Assembly (NCBI GenBank): GCA_022560215.1
Contig: JADFTO010000015.1
Coordinates: forward strand, 1-19,917
Origin: Pseudomonadota bacterium
GTDB taxonomy: Bacteria; Pseudomonadota; Alphaproteobacteria; Rhodospirillales; 2-02-FULL-58-16
Direction: 5' to 3'
DNA length: 19,917 nucleotides
The notes under the pieces are model-generated. The model was not told where the DNA came from, ran no database searches, and saw nothing but the letters and a program-made list of their open reading frames with translations. Position 1 is the first letter of the stretch; every line of letters begins with the position of its first letter. The position numbers were made by a program, and so were the translations under genes. This document shows, piece by piece, positions 13,661 through 19,917 of the stretch.

Positions 13661-14665
13661 TCAGGCGGCCGCTTCCATCCGGCCCCGGTCGCGCGCCCGC
13701 CACATGGCCTGGGCCTGGGCTTCCGCCTCTTCGATGCTTCCCGCACGCCCCAACAGCCTGAGCGCGATGGCCAGGGTGCCCGTGACGGCCGCCGTGGCGA
13801 AGGTGTCAACCTGGTCGCCGCTCCAGACGGCCCTCAGGCGGCCCGGGTCCATTTCCTCGTCGGTCCTGACGGACTTTCCGGGGAGCAAGGCGGGCCATTC
13901 CTCCTCGCTCATGACGCCGTCGTGCAGGCTCTGCACGACGACGGGTTTCCCCGGACGCCGTTCGGCCTCGCCGCCCTCGCCCTTGAACACCGCCATGTGG
14001 GGCTGGCCGAGGAGGGCCGCGGTTTCCCGGTGCACGTCGCGGTAGTTGGGATGGAACACCGTCTGCATCTCATAGGGCGCCGAGAAGGGATTGATCATGC
14101 GGGCGAAGGTGTTCACCGGCGAGCGCAGGCCGAGCACCGGCTTCAGGTCGATGATGTCCTGTAGCCTCCGGCTGAAGACGGCCAGGGGGACGTAGGCGAA
14201 GTTGTGGGCGCGGATGTGATCGGCGGCCTCGGACAGCGAGCCGGCGATGGCGACGCCCAGGGACTCAAGCACCTCACGGGAATACAGCCGTCCCGGCGTG
14301 TGGCCTTCCGTCCCCTGCATGCAGACCCGGATCCCGTTTTCCGCCAACAGCAGGGCGGACAGCAGGAACCAGGGCAATTGGCGTTTCTTGCCCGCATAGG
14401 ACGACCAGTCCAGGTCCACCCGGGGAGGGTTCTCCGGCAGCTCAAGGGTGTCGCGGATGGCGCGGACGAAGCCCAGTCCTTCTTCCGGAACTTCCGTGCG
14501 CAGCCGGAGGATGCAGAGAAAGGCGCCGAGCTGCAACGGCTCCACCCGGTCCTCCAGGATCATGCGGGCCGCTTCGTACATCTCGTCCTCGGTCAGCGGC
14601 CGGGATAGGTTGGGTCCCTTGCCGATGATGCGGACGAACCGGGCGAAGGGGTGTTCTTCGGTCAT
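13661..14665 (-). CDS. TrpD2/YbiB-like protein (anthranilate phosphoribosyltransferase-related)
   Basis: A 334-residue protein. The N-terminal helical region (LTEDEMYEAARMILEDRVEPLQLGAFL) and the GHTPGR segment are those of the TrpD-like glycosyltransferase/phosphoribosyltransferase fold. The tryptophan-pathway enzyme has a GTGGD-type phosphate loop here that is not visible. Family members such as E. coli YbiB (TrpD2) bind nucleic acid rather than make tryptophan, so the exact role is open. Start ATG 14665 follows GAGGGAAG. It lies downstream of ubiA on the same strand with a gap of 188 bases. No tryptophan gene is nearby, which argues against trpD itself. Confidence 0.8.
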   Translation of the reverse strand: MTEEHPFARFVRIIGKGPNLSRPLTEDEMYEAARMILEDRVEPLQLGAFLCILRLRTEVPEEGLGFVRAIRDTLELPENPPRVDLDWSSYAGKKRQLPWFLLSALLLAENGIRVCMQGTEGHTPGRLYSREVLESLGVAIAGSLSEAADHIRAHNFAYVPLAVFSRRLQDIIDLKPVLGLRSPVNTFARMINPFSAPYEMQTVFHPNYRDVHRETAALLGQPHMAVFKGEGGEAERRPGKPVVVQSLHDGVMSEEEWPALLPGKSVRTDEEMDPGRLRAVWSGDQVDTFATAAVTGTLAIALRLLGRAGSIEEAEAQAQAMWRARDRGRMEAAA

Positions 14666-14691
14666 GGCGTCTTCCCTCGGCCTTATGCTGC

Positions 14692-14808
14692 CTATTCCGC
14701 CGCTTCCGCCGGCGCCGGTCCGCTGCCGGTCCGCGCGTCTGACAGTCTATCAGGCAGGGACCGCAATGTCCTGATACCCAGCATCACGATCACGGCCGCC
14801 GACGCCAC
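14692..14808 (-). CDS. Possible 38-residue membrane peptide between ubiA and the TrpD2-like gene
   Basis: From GTG 14808 the frame reads MASAAVIVMLGIRTLRSLPDRL and ends AEAAE at TAG 14692, 26 bases before the next gene. It has one short hydrophobic helix, then basic and Ala/Pro-rich residues. No clear ribosome-binding site is seen. It could be the end of a decayed gene or simple non-coding sequence. Confidence 0.25.
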   Translation of the reverse strand: MASAAVIVMLGIRTLRSLPDRLSDARTGSGPAPAEAAE

Positions 14809-14853
14809 CCCGCCGGCGCCAATTCCGGGAGATCAAGGCTATCTGGAGCGGTC

Positions 14854-15774
14854 TCAGGCAGCAAGCCGGCCGGCGATGATGCCGGCGAGCACGATCCAGC
14901 CGAAAAACCGGTTGGACTTGAACTTGGCCAGGCAGTCCTTGGCATCGTCCGTGTCCACCCGGCCCGCCTGCCAGGCCAGGTGCGCCCCGGCCAGGGCCAG
15001 GGCGGCGAAAAAGGGCCAGGCCAGACCCGCCAGGTACCCGGCCAGCGCCATCAGGACGGCCGCCCAGCCGTAGAAGACGAACAGCCAGGCCCGGGTCGCC
15101 CCGCCCAGCTTCAAGGCCGACGACTTGAGGCCGACCAGAAGGTCGTCGTCCTTGTCCTGGTGGGCGTAGATGGTGTCGTAGCCAAGCGTCCAGAACACCC
15201 CGGCCGCATACAGCGCCAGGGCCGGCGGCGCCAGCTCGCCATGCACCGCCGCCCAGCCGAGCAGCGCCCCCCAGTTGAAGGTGAGCCCGAGAACCGCCTG
15301 CGGCCAATAGGTGACGCGCTTCATGTAGGGATAGACGGCGATCAGGATCAGGGAGCCCGAGCCCAGTAGAATGGCGAACCCGTTGAACTGCGCCAGCACC
15401 AGGAGGCCGGCCAGCAGTTGCAGGCCGAGGAAGACCAGGGCGCCGGGGACGCTCACCTCGCCGCTGGCGATGGGGCGGCCGGCGGTGCGGGCGACGCGGG
15501 CGTCGAACTTCCTGTCGGCGATGTCGTTGACGGTGCATCCCGCCCCGCGCATGACCATGGCGCCGGCGGCGAACAGCGCCATCAGCCACGGGTCCGGCCA
15601 GGACGTCGCGGCAAGCGACAGGCTCCACCAACAGGGGAAAAGCAGAAGCCAGGTGCCGATGGGACGGTCGAGCCGGGCCAGCCTGAGATAGGGGCGCATT
15701 CCCGCCGGCGCCAGGCGGTCGATCCAGGACAAGGCGGGGATGTCGCTGGCGGCGCTCTTGAGCGTGTCCGTCAT
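14854..15774 (-). CDS. ubiA: 4-hydroxybenzoate polyprenyltransferase
   Basis: A 306-residue inner-membrane enzyme with about eight or nine hydrophobic segments. Both Asp-rich motifs that bind Mg and the prenyl diphosphate are present: NDIADRKFD at residues 83-91 and YDTIYAHQDKDDD at 199-211. It attaches the polyprenyl tail to 4-hydroxybenzoate in ubiquinone synthesis. Length and motifs are normal for the family. The second motif with YAHQDKDDD favours UbiA over haem O synthase or chlorophyll synthase. It is divergent from the rsmE relic and gshA; the region between holds only 55 bases, so its promoter is very short. Confidence 0.95.
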   Translation of the reverse strand: MTDTLKSAASDIPALSWIDRLAPAGMRPYLRLARLDRPIGTWLLLFPCWWSLSLAATSWPDPWLMALFAAGAMVMRGAGCTVNDIADRKFDARVARTAGRPIASGEVSVPGALVFLGLQLLAGLLVLAQFNGFAILLGSGSLILIAVYPYMKRVTYWPQAVLGLTFNWGALLGWAAVHGELAPPALALYAAGVFWTLGYDTIYAHQDKDDDLLVGLKSSALKLGGATRAWLFVFYGWAAVLMALAGYLAGLAWPFFAALALAGAHLAWQAGRVDTDDAKDCLAKFKSNRFFGWIVLAGIIAGRLAA

Positions 15775-15829
15775 GGGTGAAAGTAATACGTCATCTGCTC
15801 CCGGGCAGGCAAACGTCGGCGGGTTTTTT

Positions 15830-16000
15830 TATGGCGGTTTAGCCCCTTCCGAGCTTGACGCCATCGGCGAACTGCCCTTTGCTAGCGCCGTCGGACTGGG
15901 GCCGCGCGTCCTTCACGCCGAAACGGCGACCCTCGCGGCCCTGGCCTGCCTGCAGGCCTTGGCCGGCGACTGGCGCGGCCAACCGGACGGACCCACATGA
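15830..16000 (+). pseudogene. rsmE: C-terminal relic of rsmE (16S rRNA m3U1498 methyltransferase)
   Basis: About 56 residues matching the end of RsmE are present, from YGGLAPSELDA through LGPRVLHAETATLAAL to ALAGDW. They include the trefoil-knot segment (LGPRxLxAETA), but the GPEGG part of the SAM site and some 190 upstream residues are missing. The frame is open from ATG 15740, which lies inside the opposing ubiA gene; ATG 15773 would start a short fusion. The fragment cannot be an active enzyme. Its stop overlaps the gshA start (ATGA), the trace of an old rsmE-gshA operon. The deletion appears to end at a run of seven T near 15824-15830. Confidence 0.8.
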
Positions 16001-17367
16001 ACACGACCTCCGAGGACGCTGAGGCCCAGGGCGGGCCCATCACCGAGGCCCGCCCCCTGATCGAATACATGGAGGCCGGATGCAAGGCGCCGGAGGACTG
16101 GCGCATCGGCACCGAGCACGAGAAGTTCGCCTACGACCTCGACACCCTGCGCCCCCTGGAATACGAAGGCGGAATCCGCGCCATCCTGGACGGCCTCACC
16201 CGCTTCGGCTGGGAGCCGGTCATGGAGGCGGGCAATCCCATCGCGCTGACCAAGGCGGACCGGAGCTCCATCACCCTGGAGCCGGGCGGCCAGATCGAGC
16301 TCTCGGGCGCGCCCCGGGAAACGGTCCACCAGACCTGCAAGGAGGTCGCCCTGCACCTGAAACAGGTGAAGGCGGTTGCCGACGAGCTGAACGTCGGCTT
16401 CCTGGGCCTCGGCTTCCAGCCCAAGTGGCCGGTCGCGGAACTGCCGTGGATGCCCAAGGGCCGCTACCGGATCATGCGCGAGCACATGCAGAGGCGGGGC
16501 AATCTCGGCCTGGAGATGATGCTTGCCACCTGCACCGTGCAGGTGAACCTGGATTTCGATTCGGAATCCACCATGGTGAAAATGTTCCGCACCAGCCTCG
16601 CCCTGCAGCCGGTGGCGACGGCGCTGTGGGCCAATTCCCCCTTCACGGAGGGCAAGCCCAACGGCTTCCTCTCGTATCGCAGCCACATCTGGACCGACAC
16701 CGACCCGGACCGCTGCGGCATCCTTCCCTTCGTTTTCGAGGACGGCTTCGGGTTCGAGCGCTACGTGGACTACATGCTCGACGTGCCCATGTATTTCGTC
16801 TACCGCTCGGGCGTCTACATCGATGCCGCGGGGCAATCCTTCCGCGACTTCATGGCCGGCCGGCTGCCGGCGCTGCCGGGCGAGCGCCCCACCATCGCCG
16901 ACTGGGTAGACCACCTGAGCACCGCCTTCCCCGAGGTCCGATTGAAGCAGTTCCTGGAAATGCGCGGGGCCGACGGGGGGCCGTGGTCCCGGCTCTGCGC
17001 CCTGCCCGGGTTCTGGGCCGGACTGCTCTACGATCCGGTCGCGCTGGACGCCGCCTGGGACCTGGTCAAGGACTGGACGGCGGAAGAACACGCCATGCTG
17101 CGCCTGCAAGTGCCCCGGCTGGCCCTGAAAACGCCGTTCCGGGACGAGACCGTCGGCGAGGTGGCGCTGCGTGCCCTCGCCATCGCCGAGGAAGGCTTGC
17201 GCCGCCGGGCCAGGCTGGACTCCGCCGGGCAGGACGAGCGCTACCACCTGGAGCCCCTGTTCCGGATCGCCGAGACGGGCGTCACCGCGGCCGAGGAAAT
17301 GCTGGCCGCCCACCAGGGGCGCTGGCAAGGCGGCGTCGATCCCGTGTTCAGCGAATACGCCTATTGA
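15997..17367 (+). CDS. gshA: Glutamate-cysteine ligase
   Basis: A 456-residue enzyme of the type shared by alphaproteobacteria and plants (GCS2 superfamily). It makes gamma-glutamylcysteine from glutamate, cysteine and ATP, the first step of glutathione synthesis. Typical segments are IGTEHEKF (residues 37-44), ITLEPGGQIELSGAP near 91-105 and the central TVQVNLDFDSE. Length is normal and no key segment is missing. The ATG overlaps the stop of the rsmE relic (ATGA), and its own ribosome-binding site is weak, so translation may depend on ribosomes coming off the relic ORF. It converges with tldD, with only 21 bases between stops. Confidence 0.95.
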   Translation: MNTTSEDAEAQGGPITEARPLIEYMEAGCKAPEDWRIGTEHEKFAYDLDTLRPLEYEGGIRAILDGLTRFGWEPVMEAGNPIALTKADRSSITLEPGGQIELSGAPRETVHQTCKEVALHLKQVKAVADELNVGFLGLGFQPKWPVAELPWMPKGRYRIMREHMQRRGNLGLEMMLATCTVQVNLDFDSESTMVKMFRTSLALQPVATALWANSPFTEGKPNGFLSYRSHIWTDTDPDRCGILPFVFEDGFGFERYVDYMLDVPMYFVYRSGVYIDAAGQSFRDFMAGRLPALPGERPTIADWVDHLSTAFPEVRLKQFLEMRGADGGPWSRLCALPGFWAGLLYDPVALDAAWDLVKDWTAEEHAMLRLQVPRLALKTPFRDETVGEVALRALAIAEEGLRRRARLDSAGQDERYHLEPLFRIAETGVTAAEEMLAAHQGRWQGGVDPVFSEYAY

Positions 17368-17388
17368 GGCTCCATCGGCCGGGCGGGG

Positions 17389-18822
17389 TCAGACCGCCGT
17401 GCCGCCGACGGTGAGCTGGTCCACCTTGATGGTGGGCTGGCCGACGCCGACGGGCACGCCCTGGCCCTCCTTGCCGCAGGTGCCGATGCCGGGGTCCAGC
17501 TCCATGTCGGTGCCCACCATGGACACGCATCCCAGCACGTCCGGCCCGCTGCCGATCAGGGTCGCCCCCTTGACGGGGGGACCGATGCGCCCGCCTTCGA
17601 TCAGGTAGGCCTCGGTGCACGAGAACACGAACTTGCCCGACGTGATGTCCACCTGGCCGCCGCCGAAGGTGACCGCGTAAACCCCCTTGTCGACGGAGCG
17701 GATGATGTCCTCGGGATCTTCCCGGCCGGCCATCATGTAGGTGTTGGTCATGCGCGGCATAGGGGCGTGGGCGAAGGACTGGCGGCGGCCGTTGCCCGTG
17801 GACCGCGTCCCCATGAGGCGGGCGTTCATGCGGTCCTGGATGAGTCCGGTGAGTATCCCATCCTCGATCAGCACCGTGTTCTGGGCCGGTGTTCCCTCGT
17901 CGTCGATGGTCAGCGAGCCGCGCCGGTCGTGCATGGTGCCGTCGTCCACCACGGTGACGCCGGGGGCGGCGACCCTTTCCCCCATGAGGCCGGAAAAGGC
18001 CGAGGTCTTCTTGCGGTTGAAATCGCCTTCCAGGCCGTGGCCGATGGCTTCGTGAAGCAGGATGCCGGGCCAGCCGGGGCCGAGCACCACCGGCATCTCG
18101 CCGGCCGGCGCGGGCACCGATTCCAGGTTGACCAGGGCCTGGCGAAGGGCCTCGTCCACGAACCCCTTCCAGGACTCCGGCTCCAGGTAGCGCTCGTAAT
18201 CGACGCGCCCGCCGGCCCCGTAGGAGCCCGTTTCCATGCGCCCGCCGCTGCTGCAGACCACCGAGACGTTGAGGCGCACCAGGGGCCGGATGTCGCCGAG
18301 ACGCAGGCCGCCCGGGCGCAGGATCTGCACGGCCTGCCACACCCCGGAGAGCGACACCGTGACCTGGCTCACCCGTTCGTCACGGCCACGCGCATAGGCG
18401 TCCATGTCGGCCAGAAGCTTCACCTTATCGGCGAAGTCCACCCGGGTGAGCGGATTGTCGTCCCCGTAGAGCTGGAGGTTGGTGCCGGCGGGAGCGGCGG
18501 CCAGGGTGCCGCCGTGCCCGGCGCGCACGGTTTTCACGGTCTCGGCGGCGCGCCTCATGGCGTCCTCGCTCAATTCGGAGGCATGGGCGTAGCCCGTGGT
18601 CTCGCCCGAGACGGCGCGCAAGCCAAACCCTTGCGAGGTGTCGAAGGACGCGCTCTTGAGCCGCTCATCATCGAAGAGCAGGCTCTCTGACTGGCGGTAT
18701 TCCAGGAACATCTCCCCGTCGTCGGCGCCTTTAAGGGAGTCGTCCACGATGGCCTCGACGCGGCCCAGGTGGAGCCCGGCGCGCTCGAAGAACAACTTGT
18801 CGGTGACGGCGAGGTCCGTCAT
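17389..18822 (-). CDS. tldD: TldD metalloprotease
   Basis: A 477-residue protein of the TldD/PmbA family, normal length. The zinc site HEAIGH is at residues 257-262 within LLHEAIGHGLEGDFN. The conserved C-terminal TCGKEGQGVPVGVGQPT supplies Cys 449, also expected at the metal site. TldD pairs with TldE (PmbA) to degrade unfolded peptides and process modified peptides; no tldE is present in this window. ATG 18822 is preceded by a strong run AGGAGGAGGAG. Upstream is a short divergent region shared with the metZ riboswitch. Confidence 0.96.
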   Translation of the reverse strand: MTDLAVTDKLFFERAGLHLGRVEAIVDDSLKGADDGEMFLEYRQSESLLFDDERLKSASFDTSQGFGLRAVSGETTGYAHASELSEDAMRRAAETVKTVRAGHGGTLAAAPAGTNLQLYGDDNPLTRVDFADKVKLLADMDAYARGRDERVSQVTVSLSGVWQAVQILRPGGLRLGDIRPLVRLNVSVVCSSGGRMETGSYGAGGRVDYERYLEPESWKGFVDEALRQALVNLESVPAPAGEMPVVLGPGWPGILLHEAIGHGLEGDFNRKKTSAFSGLMGERVAAPGVTVVDDGTMHDRRGSLTIDDEGTPAQNTVLIEDGILTGLIQDRMNARLMGTRSTGNGRRQSFAHAPMPRMTNTYMMAGREDPEDIIRSVDKGVYAVTFGGGQVDITSGKFVFSCTEAYLIEGGRIGPPVKGATLIGSGPDVLGCVSMVGTDMELDPGIGTCGKEGQGVPVGVGQPTIKVDQLTVGGTAV

Positions 18823-18876
18823 GGCGGCCGCTCCTCCTCCTGATTAACGGGGGAAATGGTTCGTCCCACGCCCGTC

Positions 18877-18884
18877 TATATATA
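18877..18884. promoter_or_regulatory. AT-rich promoter core between tldD and metZ
   Basis: TATATATA stands alone in very GC-rich sequence in the divergent region. It is placed to act as a -10 element for either tldD or the metZ riboswitch transcript. No convincing -35 was found on either side. Confidence 0.3.
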
Positions 18885-18964
18885 GGCATTCGGCCGCCGG
18901 GACCACGGGGGGGGCCTGTAATTTCTCCTTGACGCCCAGGCCCCGGCTCGATATCCCGGAAGTC

Positions 18965-19024
18965 CGTGGTGATTTGCTCGACCGGCTTGCGGCCACGTTA
19001 AACAAACAGCTAAAAGGTCGGAGC
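18965..19024 (+). promoter_or_regulatory. SAM-II riboswitch (metA-type) controlling metZ
   Basis: Stem P1 is CGTGG (18965-18969) with CCACG (18993-18997), followed at once by the conserved TGATTTG. Pseudoknot stem P2 is GCTCGACC (18976-18983) with GGTC and GAGC (19016-19024, one bulged G). The 3' region has the family's conserved AACAGCTAAAAGG. This is the H-type pseudoknot of SAM-II, common upstream of methionine genes in alphaproteobacteria. The 3' strand of P2 also forms the first arm of an antiterminator (19016-19026 with 19033-19043). SAM binding should therefore free the terminator and switch metZ off. Confidence 0.9.
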
Positions 19025-19034
19025 TTGGATCAAA

Positions 19035-19066
19035 GCCCTGACCGCACCGGTCGGGGCGTTTTTTTT
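19035..19066 (+). terminator. Riboswitch-controlled terminator before metZ
   Basis: GCCCTGACCG (19035-19044) and CGGTCGGGGC (19048-19057) give a ten-pair stem (one G-T) with a three-base loop. After one G comes a run of eight T. Its first arm overlaps the second arm of the antiterminator, so only one can form. Confidence 0.92.
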
Positions 19067-19107
19067 GGCTTATACCTTTGGTATTACATGAAAGCGGAGT
19101 GACGGAC

Positions 19108-19917
19108 ATGGGAAACAAGGAAAATCGATCCTGGCGGCGGGCCACGCAGCTGGTGCGCGGGGGCACGGACCGCTCCCTTTTCGACGAGACCTGCGAGGGC
19201 CTGTTCATGACGTCTGGCTACGTCTATTCCTCGGCCGAGGAAGCCGAGCGGGCCTTCAAGGGAGAGGTTAAGCGCTTCATGTATTCACGCTACGGCAACC
19301 CCACCGTGGCCATGTTCGAGAAGCGCCTCGCCCTGCTCGAGGGGGCCAAGTTCTGCTTCGCCACCGCCAGCGGCATGGCCGCCGTCTTCGCGTCGCTCGC
19401 CTGCATGCTCAAGGCCGGCGACCGGGTGGTGGCGTCCAGGGCGCTCTTCGGGTCCTGTCACTACATCATCTCCGAGGTGCTGCCCGCCTTCGGCATCGAG
19501 ACGGAACTGGTGGACGGCACCGATCTGGAGCAGTGGGAAGGCGCGCTCGCGACCCCGGCCCGGGCCGTGTTCCTGGAAAGCCCGTCGAACCCGACCCTCG
19601 AGATCATCGACCTGGCGGCGGTGGCGGAGCTTGCCCATGCCGCCGGGGCGCGCCTCATCGTCGACAACGTCTTCGCCACGCCGGTGCTGCAAAGGCCCTT
19701 CGAGTTCGGCGCCGACATCGTCATGTATTCGGCCACCAAGCACATCGACGGCCAGGGGCGCACCATGGGCGGCGCCATCCTCACCAACGACGAGGAATAC
19801 TTCGAGGACCTGTTCATCCCCTTCGTGCGCAACACCGGCCCCTGCATCAGCCCCTTCAACGCCTGGCTTCTCCTGAAAGGGCTGGAGACCCTGGACATCC
19901 GCGTCCGCCAGCCCTGC
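19108..19917 (+). CDS. metZ: O-succinylhomoserine sulfhydrylase (N-terminal part, cut by the window edge)
   Basis: The first 270 residues of a Cys/Met-metabolism PLP enzyme, open at the right edge. Family features are YSRYGNPTVAMFEKRLALLEG near residues 59-79, SGMAAVFASL for the cofactor phosphate, ESPSNPTLEI, and the PLP lysine at 211 in YSATKHIDGQGR. The HIDGQGR ending is typical of MetZ, which makes homocysteine from O-succinylhomoserine and sulfide; MetB and MetY differ here. ATG 19108 follows GGAG with eight bases between. The SAM-II riboswitch upstream agrees with a methionine role. About a third of the protein lies beyond the window. Confidence 0.92.
   Translation, partial: MGNKENRSWRRATQLVRGGTDRSLFDETCEGLFMTSGYVYSSAEEAERAFKGEVKRFMYSRYGNPTVAMFEKRLALLEGAKFCFATASGMAAVFASLACMLKAGDRVVASRALFGSCHYIISEVLPAFGIETELVDGTDLEQWEGALATPARAVFLESPSNPTLEIIDLAAVAELAHAAGARLIVDNVFATPVLQRPFEFGADIVMYSATKHIDGQGRTMGGAILTNDEEYFEDLFIPFVRNTGPCISPFNAWLLLKGLETLDIRVRQPC

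Noticed and set aside
13446..13703. 85-residue minus-strand ORF that could be a transposase fragment
   Set aside because: I could not match it to any transposase motif, and it overlaps two better-supported genes.
15913..17328. 471-residue minus-strand ORF
   Set aside because: Antisense to gshA; repetitive Gly/His/Arg-rich shadow.
1..19917. CRISPR arrays, tRNA or rRNA genes, integrase or insertion sequences
   Set aside because: I looked for regular repeats, cloverleaf-like ends and transposase motifs and saw none that hold up.

Overview
The window comes from a GC-rich magnetotactic alphaproteobacterium, most likely of the Rhodospirillales. The minus strand at the left end carries mms6, mmsF, mamH, mamI and the start of mamE. 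This is the head of a magnetosome gene island reading out of the left edge. The ubiA, rsmE and gshA neighbourhood, tldD, and a metZ gene under a SAM-II riboswitch fit the same lineage.

Region 1 (1-3.7 kb): magnetosome genes on the minus strand. They run from a crystal-shaping pair (mms6, mmsF) into the first three genes of a mamAB-type operon (mamH, mamI, mamE). Upstream of mms6 is a visibly AT-richer stretch of about 600 bases with a tandem 30-bp repeat, a Fur-like box and remnants of a small gene. A tandem duplication at the start of mmsF has copied its ribosome-binding site and start codon, leaving a seven-codon upstream ORF.

Region 2 (3.7-9 kb): an unrecognised helical protein on the minus strand, then a complete Fe(III) ABC importer on the plus strand. 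The importer has a periplasmic binding protein, a fused double permease and an ATPase. It is preceded by a promoter with a Fur-type inverted repeat over the predicted start of transcription. Hairpins separate its genes, including a 47-bp near-perfect palindrome between permease and ATPase. Iron uptake beside magnetite biomineralisation genes makes functional sense, although the link is inferred.

Region 3 (9-13.5 kb): accessory signalling or scaffold genes. They are a bacteriohemerythrin in which one iron-ligand His is replaced by Asp, and a membrane-anchored protein joining a coiled coil, a histidine-kinase dimerisation-like segment whose phospho-acceptor His is Asn, a run of TPRs and a Lys-rich tail. 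A convergent single-pass coiled-coil protein of unknown function and two small proteins complete the region.

Region 4 (13.6 kb to the end): housekeeping genes of visibly higher GC. They are a TrpD2/YbiB-like protein, ubiA, a C-terminal relic of rsmE whose stop codon overlaps the gshA start, gshA, tldD, and metZ (cut by the right edge). metZ is controlled by a well-formed SAM-II riboswitch with antiterminator and terminator. The change in content and composition near 13.5 kb may mark the edge of the accessory (magnetosome-linked) region. No integrase, tRNA, insertion sequence or CRISPR array was seen.
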